In this document: positions 1 to 9,653 of the stretch, one piece after another
Numbering within the stretch: position 1 is the first letter of the stretch
Layout: each line of letters starts with the position of its first letter
Assembly (NCBI RefSeq): GCF_020880815.1
Contig: NZ_JAJITD010000024.1
Coordinates: 26,896 to 90,895 of the forward strand
Direction of reading: 5' to 3'
From: Paraburkholderia sejongensis
GTDB lineage: Bacteria > Pseudomonadota > Gammaproteobacteria > Burkholderiales > Burkholderiaceae
Length of the DNA stretch: 64,000 bases
Translations under genes and position numbers: made by a program
The notes under the pieces: generated by a model
Databases searched by the model: none
What the model saw: the letters and a program-made list of their open reading frames with translations, nothing else
Told to the model about the DNA's origin: nothing

Positions 1-19
1 CATTAAGTATCGTGGACAT
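1..19 (-). CDS. nuoL: NADH-quinone oxidoreductase subunit L, N-terminal fragment
   Basis: Only the first six codons (M-S-T-I-L-N) and one more base lie inside the window, so the gene is cut by the left edge. An AGGAAA ribosome-binding sequence sits nine bases before the ATG. The call rests mainly on position, directly downstream of nuoK on the same strand with 17 intervening bases, where complex I operons place nuoL, the large antiporter-like proton-pumping subunit. The peptide alone is too short to identify. Confidence 0.75.
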
Positions 20-36
20 AACCGCTTTTCCTGAAA

Positions 37-342
37 TTAACCTTTGAGCTGATCGAGATCCTCGACATTGATCGTGTCGAGGCTACGGAACAGGGTCACC
101 AGAATTGCGAGACCAATCGCTGCTTCGGCTGCCGCAACCGTCAGCACGAAGAAGACGAAGATCTGGCCGTGCACGTCGCCCAGGTAGTGCGAGAACGCGA
201 CGAAATTGGTGTTCACCGCGAGCAGCATCAGTTCGATCGCCATCAGGATGATGATGACGTTGCGGCGGTTCAGGAAAATGCCGACGATGCTGATCGCAAA
301 CAGGATCGCGCCGAGGACGAGGTAATGGGCAAGGCTCAACAT
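37..342 (-). CDS. nuoK: NADH-quinone oxidoreductase subunit K
   Basis: A 101-residue, very hydrophobic protein with three predicted transmembrane helices, the normal size for NuoK. It forms part of the membrane arm of complex I between NuoJ and NuoL/M/N. The two membrane-embedded glutamates of the family are visible in the second and third helices (AIELMLL and AAEAAIGLA). The ATG at 342 starts the conserved MLSLAHYL N-terminus. A longer reading of this frame runs back into nuoJ, but it is only the out-of-frame shadow of that gene. The gap to nuoJ is 20 bases, so the two genes are in one operon. Confidence 0.97.
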   Translation of the reverse strand: MLSLAHYLVLGAILFAISIVGIFLNRRNVIIILMAIELMLLAVNTNFVAFSHYLGDVHGQIFVFFVLTVAAAEAAIGLAILVTLFRSLDTINVEDLDQLKG

Positions 343-362
343 GATTTCTATCTCCTGTCCGC

Positions 363-1055
363 TCAGCTGTTCTTGGCAGGTGCCGAGTCGGCTGCCGCTG
401 CTGCCGCCGCAGCTGCGGCTTCTTCCGCTGCGATGGTGGCCGCGGTTTTCTCCGACGGCATCTTCACGACACGCACGCGGTCCTGCGCGCGCACCTTGAC
501 CTGCTCGCTGACGTTCTGCCGCTTGCTGTCCTTCTTGTGGCTGGTGGTCAGCGCGATCGCGGCGATGATCGCGACCAGCAGAATCAGGCCGGCGATTTCG
601 AACGCGAAGATGTATTCCGTGTAGATGATCTTGCCGATCAGGCGCGTGTTCGACCAGTCGCCCATGCCGGCAGCGGCCGCGGCCGTGTCGTGCAACGCGG
701 TGGTGGTCGCGCCGTAGCCGTGCCACAGGATCAGCGCGGTTTCGATCACGATGATCGCGCCCACCGCGGTAGCCATCGGCACGAAGCGTTTGAAGTCTTT
801 ACGCAGCACGTCGAGATTGATGTCCAGCATCATCACGACGAACAGGAACAGCACCATCACCGCGCCGACGTAGACCAGCACCAGCAGGATCGCGAGGAAC
901 TCGGCCTCCAGCAGCATCCAGATCGCCGCTGCGTTGAAGAACGCCAGCACCAGAAACAGTGCGGACGACACCGGGTTGCGCGAGGTGATCACCTTCAGCC
1001 CCGAGACAACCAGGAGCAGTGCGAAGATGTAGAACAGTACGGTCGTGAATTCCAT
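363..1055 (-). CDS. nuoJ: NADH-quinone oxidoreductase subunit J
   Basis: A 230-residue membrane subunit of complex I with five predicted helices in its first about 165 residues. The N-terminus (MEFTTVLFYIFALLLV) is typical of beta-proteobacterial NuoJ. After the last helix comes a charged, basic stretch and then an unusual tail containing a run of about eleven alanines ending in DSAPAKNS. The tail is outside the conserved core. The gene lies between nuoI and nuoK on the same strand, but a 193-base gap separates it from nuoI, unlike the tight spacing elsewhere in the operon. Confidence 0.97.
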   Translation of the reverse strand: MEFTTVLFYIFALLLVVSGLKVITSRNPVSSALFLVLAFFNAAAIWMLLEAEFLAILLVLVYVGAVMVLFLFVVMMLDINLDVLRKDFKRFVPMATAVGAIIVIETALILWHGYGATTTALHDTAAAAAGMGDWSNTRLIGKIIYTEYIFAFEIAGLILLVAIIAAIALTTSHKKDSKRQNVSEQVKVRAQDRVRVVKMPSEKTAATIAAEEAAAAAAAAAADSAPAKNS

Positions 1056-1248
1056 GATTACCGGTTCATCGTTAGGCCATCGTCAGGCATTGTTCTTTGG
1101 CACGCGTGATGAGCAGAAGCGGACAAACCGCCAGAACCGCCACACAGGTGCGCCGTGCCGCGATCCATTCGGACCGCGGCGCTCGGCCCGACAGCAGGCC
1201 GTGTTACTGCTTTTACTGCCGCTAATACTGCATCAACGGAACAGCGCT

Positions 1249-1737
1249 TCAACGATACGGTGCGTCGGCTGCCTTGTTGGCGGCGATCTGCGCTTCGTAG
1301 CGATCGCCGACGGCCAGCAGCATGTCCTTCGTGAAGTAGAGGTCGCCGCGCTTCTCGCCGTGGTACTCGAGAATGTGCGTCTCGACGATCGAGTCGACCG
1401 GGCAGCTCTCTTCGCAGAAACCGCAGAAGATGCACTTGGTCAGGTCGATGTCGTAACGCGTCGTGCGACGGGTGTTGTCCGCGCGGGTTTCCGATTCGAT
1501 CGTGATCGCGAGCGCAGGGCACACCGCTTCGCACAGCTTGCATGCGATGCAGCGTTCCTCGCCGTTTTCATAACGGCGCAGCGCGTGCAGACCGCGGAAA
1601 CGCGGCGAGATCGGGGTCTTTTCTTCGGGGAACTGCACGGTGACCTTGCGCTGGAACGTGTAACGTCCGGTCAACGCGAGACCCTTCAGCAGTTCCGTGA
1701 GGAAGAAGGTCTTGAAGAAGTTTTGGATTGCGGTCAT
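1249..1737 (-). CDS. nuoI: NADH-quinone oxidoreductase subunit I (2x[4Fe-4S])
   Basis: A 162-residue ferredoxin-like subunit of the peripheral arm of complex I. Two [4Fe-4S] motifs are visible, C63-x2-C-x2-C-x3-C (CIACKLCEAVCP) and C102-x2-C-x2-C-x3-C (CIFCGFCEESCP), corresponding to clusters N6a and N6b that carry electrons towards NuoB. An N-terminal amphipathic segment (FFKTFFLTELLKGLALT) is typical of membrane docking in this family. The gap to nuoH upstream is only 15 bases. Confidence 0.98.
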   Translation of the reverse strand: MTAIQNFFKTFFLTELLKGLALTGRYTFQRKVTVQFPEEKTPISPRFRGLHALRRYENGEERCIACKLCEAVCPALAITIESETRADNTRRTTRYDIDLTKCIFCGFCEESCPVDSIVETHILEYHGEKRGDLYFTKDMLLAVGDRYEAQIAANKAADAPYR

Positions 1738-1752
1738 AGGTTCATCCGCCCT

Positions 1753-2817
1753 TTATTTCCAGATGTTCAACGGCGACATGATCCAGAAGCCGACCACCAC
1801 GAGCCACACCACGCAGACCGGAATGAAGACCTTCCAGCCCAGACGCATGATCTGGTCATAGCGGTAGCGCGGGAACGTGGCGCGTGCCCAGATGAACACC
1901 GACAACAGGAAGAAGACCTTGGCGACGAGCCAGACGATGCCCGGGATGAATTCGAGGAACCCGAACGGTGCGCTCCAGCCGCCAAGGAACAGCGTTGCTG
2001 CCAATGCCGAGATGACGATCATGTTGATGTACTCGGCGAGGAAGAACAGCGCGAACGCCATACCCGAGTAATCGATCATGTGACCCGCGACGATTTCCGA
2101 CTCCCCTTCCACCACGTCGAACGGGTGGCGGTTCGTTTCGGCGATGCCCGAGATGAAGTAGACGACGAACATCGGCAGCAGCGGCAGCCAGTTCCACGAC
2201 AGGAAGTTCAGGCCGTGCGACGCGAAGAAGCCCTGCTCCTGCGAACCGACGATACCCGACAGATTCAGCGTACCGGCCGTCATCAGCACGACGACGAGCG
2301 CGAAGCCCATCGAGATTTCATACGAGACCATCTGCGCCGCCGCGCGCATTGCGCCGAGGAACGCGTACTTCGAGTTCGACGCCCAGCCGGCCAGAATCAC
2401 GCCGTACACGCCGATCGACGAAATCGCCATCGCGTACAGCAGACCCGCGTTAATGTCGCCGAGCACCGCACCTGCCTGGAACGGAATCACTGCCCACACC
2501 GCGAAGGCCGGCACCACCACCATCACCGGTGCAACCAGGTACACCCAGCGGCTCGCTTGCGCCGGCTGGATCACTTCCTTGAGCAACAGTTTCAGCACGT
2601 CGGCGATCGGCTGCAGCAGACCGCCGGGGCCGACGCGGTTCGGGCCGAGACGCACGTGCATCCAGCCGATCAGCTTACGCTCCCACAAAATCAGGTAAGC
2701 GACGCACAGCAGGATCACGACGGCCACCACCACGATGCGCACGAGCGCCCACACCGTGGGCCATGCCACACCGAGAAGCTGGGCGCCGCCCGAGTTGATC
2801 GTATCGAACAAGCTCAT
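1753..2817 (-). CDS. nuoH: NADH-quinone oxidoreductase subunit H
   Basis: A 354-residue polytopic membrane protein with about eight helices, the normal NuoH length. This subunit joins the membrane and peripheral arms and forms much of the quinone chamber. Family-typical blocks can be read, such as RLGPNRVGPGGLLQPIAD near residues 57-74 and the loop ETNRHPFDVVEGESE. Its ATG directly abuts the stop codon of nuoG (TAA then ATG), so translation is probably coupled. Confidence 0.98.
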   Translation of the reverse strand: MSLFDTINSGGAQLLGVAWPTVWALVRIVVVAVVILLCVAYLILWERKLIGWMHVRLGPNRVGPGGLLQPIADVLKLLLKEVIQPAQASRWVYLVAPVMVVVPAFAVWAVIPFQAGAVLGDINAGLLYAMAISSIGVYGVILAGWASNSKYAFLGAMRAAAQMVSYEISMGFALVVVLMTAGTLNLSGIVGSQEQGFFASHGLNFLSWNWLPLLPMFVVYFISGIAETNRHPFDVVEGESEIVAGHMIDYSGMAFALFFLAEYINMIVISALAATLFLGGWSAPFGFLEFIPGIVWLVAKVFFLLSVFIWARATFPRYRYDQIMRLGWKVFIPVCVVWLVVVGFWIMSPLNIWK

Positions 2818-5151
2818 TTACGCCTTCTCCACCACCAGTTCACCGAACAGGCTGCCCAGCGCTGCACCGGCAGGCGTAGCCGCCGATACGCGGACGACCG
2901 TCTCCGCAAGATTCGCATCGCGCACGGCCGGCAACTGCACCGCTTGCTCGCCCTGACGAACGCGTACTGCGTCGCCCTCTTTCAAACCCAGTTTGTCGAA
3001 CAGCGCGGCCGGCAGACCGACCGCATTCGCGCTACGGGCCGCCGCGGTCAGATGCAGCGACTCCGCGCGACGCACGAGCGCGTCGGCGTGATAGATCGGC
3101 ACGTTTGCAATACGCTCGAACTTGCCTTCGGCCGCCTTCGCAAGCTTGCCGCGCGATACCGCGACGCCGGTGCGGTTCGACAGACGCGAGCTCAGTTCGC
3201 CGTCGCCCAGCGCAGCGGTGCGCACTTCTTCGACCGTGTCGTATTCGAAGCCCGGCACGCCGAGCAGGCTACCCAGCACGCGCAGCACCTTCCACGCCGG
3301 ACGCGTGTCGCCAAGCGGGCGCACGACGCCGTTAAAGGTCTGCACCGTGCCTTCGGCGTTGACGAACGTGCCGCCGGTTTCGGTGAACGGCGCGATCGGC
3401 AGCAGCACGTCCGCGTATTCAGCACCGGTCTGGAACGGGGACATCACGACGACCATCTCGGCCTGCTTCAGCGCGGCGAGCGCCTGCGCCGGATTGGCCG
3501 TATCGAATTCCGGCTCGAGGTTCAGCAGCAGATAACCCTTGCGCGGTTGCTCGAACACTTCGAGTGCGTTCAGGCCGCCTTCGCCCGGCAGCGCGTTCAC
3601 GAGGTGCGCGCCGACCGTGTTGGCCGCTTCGGTGAGGAAGCCCAGGGTCGCGCCGGTTGCCTCGGCAATCCATTGAGCCGCGGCGTGAATCGCCGCGAAG
3701 TCCGGATGACGGACTGCTTCGTTGCCGAGCAGCACGAGGCGGCTTGCGCCCGTGGTAAGCGAGTTCGCGACCTGCTTGTGTGCGTCGGTCGGCTGCGTGC
3801 CGGCGAACGCTTCCGGCAGCGCGGCGCCCTTCGCCTCGCCCACTGCGCCGGCGATGCCCGCGAGCGCGTCGAGCCATGCCGACGGCGCCGCGACCAAACG
3901 CTGCGCTTGCGGGATCATCGCGTCGTCGTTGGTTGCCTGGATCAGAGTGAGCTTCGAACCACCACGAGCCGCCAGACGCAGACGCGCGGCGAACAGCGGA
4001 TGATCGCGGCGCAGATCCGTACCGATCACGAGCGCCGCATCGATATTCGACAGTTCGGCGATCGCGGTGCCGAGCCACGGCGCACCGTTGACGGGCGCCG
4101 AGAAGTCAGCCTGACGCAGACGGAAGTCCACGTTCGGCGTGCCGACCGCTTGCGCGATCTGCTTGAGCAGGAACAGTTCTTCGACCGTGCTATGCGCGCT
4201 CGACAGTGCCGCCAGCGCGTTCGCGCCATGGTCGCCCTTGATACCCTTCAGACCCTTGACCACGTAATCGAGCGCGGTCTGCCAGTCGGTTTCGACCCAC
4301 TGGCCGCCCTGCTTGAGCATCGGCCTGGTCAGACGCTCGGGGCTGTTCAGGCCTTCGTACGAGAAGCGGTCCTTGTCCGAAATCCAGCACTCGTTGATCG
4401 CTTCGTTTTCGAACGGCAGAACCCGCATCACGCGATTGTTCTTCACCTGCACGACGAGGTTCGCGCCGACGGAATCGTGTGGGCTCACCGACTTGCGGCG
4501 CGACAGTTCCCACGTGCGTGCGCTATAGCGGAACGGCTTGCTGGTGAGCGCACCGACCGGGCAGAGGTCGATCATGTTGCCCGACAGTTCGGAGTCGACC
4601 GTCTTGCCGACGAACGAGGTGATTTCCGAATGCTCGCCGCGGCCCAGCATGCCGAGTTCCATCACGCCGGCGATTTCCTGGCCGAAGCGGACGCAACGCG
4701 TGCAGTGGATGCAGCGCGACATTTCTTCCATCGAGATCAGCGGGCCGACGTTCTTGTGGAACACCACGCGCTTTTCTTCGCTATAGCGCGATGACGACTT
4801 GCCGTAACCGACCGCCAGATCCTGCAGCTGACATTCGCCGCCCTGGTCGCAGATCGGGCAATCGAGCGGGTGGTTGATCAGCAGGAATTCCATCACGGCT
4901 TGCTGGCCCTTCACCGCCTTTTCCGACTTGGTGCGCACGATCATGCCGGCCGACACCGGCGTCGCGCATGCGGGCACCGCCTTCGGCATTTTCTCGACAT
5001 CGACCAGACACATCCGGCAGTTGGCCGCAATCGACAGCTTCTTGTGATAGCAGAAGTGAGGAATGTAGGTGTCGACCTTATGCGCAGCCTGGATCACCAT
5101 GCTGCCCTCAGGCACCTCGACTTTCTTGCCGTCTATTTCCAGTTCAACCAT
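2818..5151 (-). CDS. nuoG: NADH-quinone oxidoreductase subunit G
   Basis: A 777-residue iron-sulfur subunit of the complex I electron-input module. The N-terminal [2Fe-2S] ferredoxin domain carries Cys34, Cys45, Cys48 and Cys62. It is followed by the HPLDCPICDQGGECQ segment and a [4Fe-4S] motif (CIHCTRC). The remainder is the molybdopterin-oxidoreductase-like domain that has lost its cofactor in this family. I take the ATG at 5151, which gives the familiar MVELEIDGKKVEV start. An in-frame TTG nine bases upstream is also open but has poor spacing to the AGGAAG ribosome site. A 120-base gap separates it from nuoF. Confidence 0.96.
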   Translation of the reverse strand: MVELEIDGKKVEVPEGSMVIQAAHKVDTYIPHFCYHKKLSIAANCRMCLVDVEKMPKAVPACATPVSAGMIVRTKSEKAVKGQQAVMEFLLINHPLDCPICDQGGECQLQDLAVGYGKSSSRYSEEKRVVFHKNVGPLISMEEMSRCIHCTRCVRFGQEIAGVMELGMLGRGEHSEITSFVGKTVDSELSGNMIDLCPVGALTSKPFRYSARTWELSRRKSVSPHDSVGANLVVQVKNNRVMRVLPFENEAINECWISDKDRFSYEGLNSPERLTRPMLKQGGQWVETDWQTALDYVVKGLKGIKGDHGANALAALSSAHSTVEELFLLKQIAQAVGTPNVDFRLRQADFSAPVNGAPWLGTAIAELSNIDAALVIGTDLRRDHPLFAARLRLAARGGSKLTLIQATNDDAMIPQAQRLVAAPSAWLDALAGIAGAVGEAKGAALPEAFAGTQPTDAHKQVANSLTTGASRLVLLGNEAVRHPDFAAIHAAAQWIAEATGATLGFLTEAANTVGAHLVNALPGEGGLNALEVFEQPRKGYLLLNLEPEFDTANPAQALAALKQAEMVVVMSPFQTGAEYADVLLPIAPFTETGGTFVNAEGTVQTFNGVVRPLGDTRPAWKVLRVLGSLLGVPGFEYDTVEEVRTAALGDGELSSRLSNRTGVAVSRGKLAKAAEGKFERIANVPIYHADALVRRAESLHLTAAARSANAVGLPAALFDKLGLKEGDAVRVRQGEQAVQLPAVRDANLAETVVRVSAATPAGAALGSLFGELVVEKA

Positions 5152-5280
5152 GATGGTCAATCTTCCTTAACCTGTTACCGCTCAATCGTTCGCCTGTTCA
5201 TCGCCTGCTTTCGGGCGATGAATCCTGCGGTTGAGGTGTTCGTCCGGGAGTTATCCGCCGGCCAACCGTATCGACCCGAC

Positions 5281-6609
5281 TCAGGCCGCCACGGTTTCCG
5301 ATGCCGCCGCCGTGCCGGCATGACCGCCGACGAGGCAATGCTTGTGGGCGACGTGGTATTCGAATTCGTCCCAGTAGTGCTTGAGCATGCCGCGAACCGG
5401 CATGGCCGCCGCATCGCCGAGCGCGCAGATCGTGCGGCCCATGATGTTTTCGGCGACCGAATTCAGCAGATCCAGGTCTTCCTGGCGGCCGAGCCCGTGC
5501 TCGATACGATGCACGACGCGATACAGCCAGCCGGTGCCTTCACGGCACGGCGTGCACTGACCGCACGATTCCTCGTAGTAGAAGTACGACAGGCGCAACA
5601 GCGAGCGCACCATGCAGCGCGTCTCGTCCATCACGATCACCGCGCCGGAGCCGAGCATCGAGCCCGCCTTCGCGATCGAGTCGTAATCCATGTCGGTCTG
5701 CATCATCATGTCGCCCGGAATCACCGGTGCCGACGAACCGCCGGGAATCACGGCCTTGATCTTCTTGCCGCCGCGCATGCCGCCGGCGAGTTCCATCAGC
5801 GTCGCGAACGGCGTGCCGAGCGGAATTTCGTAATTGCCCGGACGCTCGACGTCGCCCGACACCGAGAAAATCTTCGTGCCGCCGTTGTTCGGCTTGCCGA
5901 TCTCGAGGTAATTCTGCGGACCGATCGCGAGCAGGAACGGCACCGCCGCGAACGTTTCGGTGTTGTTGATCGTGGTCGGCTTGCCGTACACGCCGAAGCT
6001 CGCCGGGAACGGCGGCTTGAAGCGCGGCTGGCCCTTCTTGCCCTCGATCGACTCGAGCAGCGCGGTTTCTTCGCCGCAGATGTAGGCGCCGTAACCGTGA
6101 TGCGCATGCAACTGGAACGAGAAGCCCGAGCCCATGATGTTGGCGCCGAGGAACCCCGCGCGACGAGCTTCTTCTAACGCTTCTTCGAAGCGTTTATAGA
6201 CTTCCCAGATTTCGCCGTGAATATAGTTGTAGCCGACCGTGATGCCCATCGCATATGCGCCGATCGCCATGCCTTCGATCAGCGCATGCGGATTGAAACG
6301 CAGGATGTCGCGGTCCTTGAACGTGCCCGGTTCGCCTTCGTCCGAATTGCAGACGAGGTATTTCTGGCCCGGGAACTGACGCGGCATGAAGCTCCACTTC
6401 AGACCGGTCGGGAAGCCCGCGCCGCCACGACCGCGCAGACCCGACGCCTTGACGTCGGCGATCACCTGCTCGGGCGGAATCTTTTCTTCCAGAATGCGGC
6501 GCAGCTGGGCGTAACCGCCGCGCGCCACATAATCTTCGAGATGCCAGTTGTCGCCGTTCAGGCCGGCGAGAATCAGCGGTTTGATGTGACGATCGTGTAA
6601 AGCCGTCAT
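5281..6609 (-). CDS. nuoF: NADH-quinone oxidoreductase subunit F (FMN, NADH-binding)
   Basis: A 442-residue flavoprotein that accepts hydride from NADH at the tip of complex I. The glycine-rich GRGGAGFPTG motif at residues 60-69 binds FMN and NADH. The [4Fe-4S] N3 ligands C349-x2-C-x2-C (SCGQCTPCREG) and a later cysteine (near 395, TICALGD) are present. The start is the ATG at 6609, which overlaps the nuoE stop codon as ATGA. The longer upstream reading of the frame lies inside nuoE. Confidence 0.98.
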   Translation of the reverse strand: MTALHDRHIKPLILAGLNGDNWHLEDYVARGGYAQLRRILEEKIPPEQVIADVKASGLRGRGGAGFPTGLKWSFMPRQFPGQKYLVCNSDEGEPGTFKDRDILRFNPHALIEGMAIGAYAMGITVGYNYIHGEIWEVYKRFEEALEEARRAGFLGANIMGSGFSFQLHAHHGYGAYICGEETALLESIEGKKGQPRFKPPFPASFGVYGKPTTINNTETFAAVPFLLAIGPQNYLEIGKPNNGGTKIFSVSGDVERPGNYEIPLGTPFATLMELAGGMRGGKKIKAVIPGGSSAPVIPGDMMMQTDMDYDSIAKAGSMLGSGAVIVMDETRCMVRSLLRLSYFYYEESCGQCTPCREGTGWLYRVVHRIEHGLGRQEDLDLLNSVAENIMGRTICALGDAAAMPVRGMLKHYWDEFEYHVAHKHCLVGGHAGTAAASETVAA

Positions 6610-7091
6610 TTCGAAAGTTCCTCGAGCAGCTGGTCGATCTTCTCGCGGCTCATGAAGCTGCACATGCGATGGTTGTTCACCAGCATCACCGGCGCGTCGC
6701 CGCACGAACCCATGCACTCGCCCTCTTTCAGGGAGAACTTGCCATCGGGCGTGGTCTCGCCGAAGTCGATGCCGAGCTTCTGCTTCAGGTATTCAGCGGC
6801 GCTTTCCGAGCCGCCGTCCGGGCCGAGTTGGCACGGCAGGTTCGTGCAAAGCGTGATCTTGTATTTGCCGACCGGCGAGGTCTCGTACATCGTGTAGAAA
6901 GTCGCCACTTCCTGCACGGCGACGGCCGGCATGCCGAGATAATCCGCGACGAACTGCATGAGTTCGGGCGACAGCCAGCCATGCTCTTCCTGAGCGGTGG
7001 CCAACGCCGACATCACGGCGGACTGTTTCTGATCGGCGGGGTACTTCGCGATCGCACGATCGATTTCTTTCAGGCCTTCAGCTGAGATCAT
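6606..7091 (-). CDS. nuoE: NADH-quinone oxidoreductase subunit E ([2Fe-2S])
   Basis: A 161-residue thioredoxin-fold [2Fe-2S] subunit of the NADH dehydrogenase module. The four ligands are visible as C82-x4-C87 and C126-x3-C130, the NuoE pattern. I choose the ATG at 7091 (MISAEGLKEID). A TTG seven codons upstream is in frame but its only purine-rich ribosome site touches the start codon. The stop overlaps the nuoF start by four bases, so the pair is translationally coupled. A 133-base gap lies between this start and nuoD. Confidence 0.95.
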   Translation of the reverse strand: MISAEGLKEIDRAIAKYPADQKQSAVMSALATAQEEHGWLSPELMQFVADYLGMPAVAVQEVATFYTMYETSPVGKYKITLCTNLPCQLGPDGGSESAAEYLKQKLGIDFGETTPDGKFSLKEGECMGSCGDAPVMLVNNHRMCSFMSREKIDQLLEELSK

Positions 7092-7224
7092 TTTCAGACA
7101 CGACTCTTTCAATTCCTACCGAACGAAAACCTGTCGCTCACGTCATACTGCGACAGACCCGGCGTTCCTTTGCTCGACGCGCGTGGCGGTGCGATGACCG
7201 CGGATGCGCGTCGCTGAATACGTC

Positions 7225-8478
7225 CTAGCGGTCCACTTCGCCGAACACGATGTCCTGCGTGCCGATGATCGTCACGGCGTCGGCGATCATGTGACCGCGA
7301 GCCATTTCGTCGAGCGCGGACAGGTGCGCGTAACCCGGCGCGCGGATCTTCAGGCGATACGGCTTATTGGCGCCGTCCGAGATCAGATAGATGCCGAACT
7401 CTCCCTTCGGATGTTCGACCGCGGCGTACGCCTCGCCTTCGGGCACGTGGAAACCTTCGGTGAACAGCTTGAAGTGATGGATCAGATCTTCCATGTTCGA
7501 CTTCATGCCGACACGCGACGGCGGCGCAACCTTGTGATTGTCGGTCATCACAGGGCCCGGATTCTTGCGCAGCCACTCAATGCACTGTTTCGCGATGCGC
7601 GTGGATTGACGCATTTCTTCGACCCGCACCAGATAGCGGTCGTAGCAGTCGCCATTCACGCCGACCGGGATGTCGAAATCGAGCTTATCGTAGACTTCGT
7701 ACGGCTGCTTTTTGCGCAGATCCCACTCGATGCCCGAGCCACGCAGCATCGCACCGCTCATACCGAGTTGCAGCGCGCGCTCCGGGCTGACCACGCCGAT
7801 ACCGACCAAACGCTGTTTCCAGATCCGGTTGTCGGTCAGCAGCGTTTCGTATTCGTCGACGCACTTCGGGAAGCGCGTGAAGAAGTCGTCGATGAAGTCG
7901 AGCAGCGAACCCTGGCGGTTCTCGTTCATTTTCGACAATGCCTTCGCATTGCGGATCTTCGACGCCTTGTATTGCGGCATTGCGTCAGGCAGATCGCGAT
8001 AGACGCCGCCCGGGCGGTAGTAAGCCGCGTGCATGCGGGCACCGGACACCGCCTCATACACGTCCATCAGATCTTCGCGCTCACGGAACGCGTACAGGAA
8101 CACCGCCATCGCGCCGACGTCGAGCGCGTGCGCGCCGATCCACATCAGGTGGTTCAGCACTCGCGTGACTTCGTCGAACAGCACGCGAATGTATTGCGCG
8201 CGCACCGGCACGTCGATGCCGAGCAACTTCTCGATCGCCAGCACATAGCCGTGCTCATTGACCATCATCGACACGTAGTCGAGACGGTCCATGTACGGCA
8301 CCGACTGGATGAACGTCTTGCTTTCGGCGAGCTTTTCAGTCGCGCGATGCAGCAGACCGATATGCGGATCGGCGCGCTGGATCACTTCGCCGTCGAGTTC
8401 GAGCACGAGACGCAACACACCGTGCGCTGCCGGGTGCTGCGGGCCGAAGTTGAGCGTGTAGTTCTTGATCTCTGCCAT
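7225..8478 (-). CDS. nuoD: NADH-quinone oxidoreductase subunit D
   Basis: A 417-residue subunit descended from the [NiFe]-hydrogenase large subunit that forms the quinone-binding site with NuoB and NuoH. The N-terminal NFGPQHPAAHGVLRLV block, with the histidine pair lining the quinone pocket, is intact. The C-terminal GTQDIVFGEVDR ending is the classic NuoD terminus. It is a separate gene rather than a nuoCD fusion, with nuoC 9 bases upstream. Confidence 0.98.
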   Translation of the reverse strand: MAEIKNYTLNFGPQHPAAHGVLRLVLELDGEVIQRADPHIGLLHRATEKLAESKTFIQSVPYMDRLDYVSMMVNEHGYVLAIEKLLGIDVPVRAQYIRVLFDEVTRVLNHLMWIGAHALDVGAMAVFLYAFREREDLMDVYEAVSGARMHAAYYRPGGVYRDLPDAMPQYKASKIRNAKALSKMNENRQGSLLDFIDDFFTRFPKCVDEYETLLTDNRIWKQRLVGIGVVSPERALQLGMSGAMLRGSGIEWDLRKKQPYEVYDKLDFDIPVGVNGDCYDRYLVRVEEMRQSTRIAKQCIEWLRKNPGPVMTDNHKVAPPSRVGMKSNMEDLIHHFKLFTEGFHVPEGEAYAAVEHPKGEFGIYLISDGANKPYRLKIRAPGYAHLSALDEMARGHMIADAVTIIGTQDIVFGEVDR

Positions 8479-8487
8479 GACGTTCTC

Positions 8488-9090
8488 TTAGTGTTTCAGA
8501 CCGCCATAGCGATCCTCACGGATCACGCGCGGTGTGATTTCCCGCGGCTCGATCGTCACCGGCTGATAGACGACGCGCTTCTCTTCCGGGTCGTAACGCA
8601 TTTCGACGTAGCCGGAAACAGGGAAGTCCTTGCGGAACGGGTGACCGATGAAACCGTAGTCGGTCAGGATGCGGCGCAGGTCCGGGTGACCTTCGAAGAC
8701 GATGCCGTACAGGTCGAACGCTTCGCGTTCATACCAGTTGACCGAATTCCAGATTTCGACGGCGGACGGCAGGATCGGCATGTCGTCGTCCGGCGCGAAC
8801 ACGCGCAGACGCAAGCGCCAGTTGTTCTGCACCGACAGCAGATGCAGCACGGCCGCGAAACGCGGGCCGTCGTAAGCGCCGTCGGCATAAGTTTGATAAT
8901 CGACGCCGCACAGATCGACGCACTGCTCGAAACCGAGCGAGCGGTCGTCGCGCAGACGCTTTGCCACGTTGAGGTAATCGCCTGCCTTGACGACGATCGT
9001 CAATTCACCGATCGACTCGGTCACGCTCGACAGGAGGCCGCCAAAGGCCGCCTCGAGGTTCGCTTTCAGGGTCTCGAGTTTGCTTGCCAT
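8488..9090 (-). CDS. nuoC: NADH-quinone oxidoreductase subunit C
   Basis: A 200-residue, 30-kDa-type subunit of the complex I connecting module. The family signature is visible as WYEREAFDLYGIVFEGHPDLRRIL (read in two pieces around residues 118-141), followed by a FRKDFPVSG block. It lies 21 bases after nuoB and 9 bases before nuoD on the same strand. Confidence 0.97.
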   Translation of the reverse strand: MASKLETLKANLEAAFGGLLSSVTESIGELTIVVKAGDYLNVAKRLRDDRSLGFEQCVDLCGVDYQTYADGAYDGPRFAAVLHLLSVQNNWRLRLRVFAPDDDMPILPSAVEIWNSVNWYEREAFDLYGIVFEGHPDLRRILTDYGFIGHPFRKDFPVSGYVEMRYDPEEKRVVYQPVTIEPREITPRVIREDRYGGLKH

Positions 9091-9111
9091 ATTGTGGGGA
9101 AGGCGTTGGCC

Positions 9112-9591
9112 TTATTGACGGGCGATGGTATTGGTGCGGCGAATCTTCGCCTGCAGCTGGATCACGCCGTACACCAGCGCTTCGGCCGTGGGCGGACAGC
9201 CCGGCACATAGACGTCGACCGGAACGATCCGGTCACAGCCGCGCACCACCGAATACGAGTAGTGGTAATAGCCGCCGCCGTTCGCGCACGAGCCCATCGA
9301 AATCACCCAGCGCGGCTCAGCCATCTGGTCGTAGACCTTGCGCAGAGCGGGCGCCATCTTGTTGCACAGCGTGCCGGCGACGATCATCACGTCCGACTGA
9401 CGCGGACTCGGACGAAACACCACGCCGAAGCGGTCGAGGTCATAACGGGCGGCACCCGCATGCATCATCTCGACAGCGCAGCACGCAAGACCGAACGTCA
9501 TCGGCCACAGCGAGCCGGTGCGCGTCCAGTTGATCAGTTTGTCGGCCGTCGTGGTGACAAACCCTTCTTTCAAGACCCCTTCGATACTCAT
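9112..9591 (-). CDS. nuoB: NADH-quinone oxidoreductase subunit B (cluster N2)
   Basis: A 159-residue subunit holding cluster N2, the last iron-sulfur centre before quinone. The unusual tandem cysteine pair Cys37-Cys38 plus Cys102 and Cys132 provides the ligands. The ATG at 9591 gives the conserved [14 protein letters not shown] start. The frame remains open upstream for 14 codons, but without a better start. The gene follows nuoA with a 62-base gap. Confidence 0.98.
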
Positions 9592-9653
9592 TTGCTTTCC
9601 ACTCCAGACGGGGTGACAAGCCTCGCCACCCACGTAAACCGGCGATTAATTCA

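Noticed and set aside
1045..4794. A 1249-codon open frame on the plus strand opposite nuoI-nuoG
   Set aside because: It is antisense to well-conserved complex I genes, rich in Arg/His/Gln/Asp as expected from the complement of GC-rich codons, and has no ribosome site.
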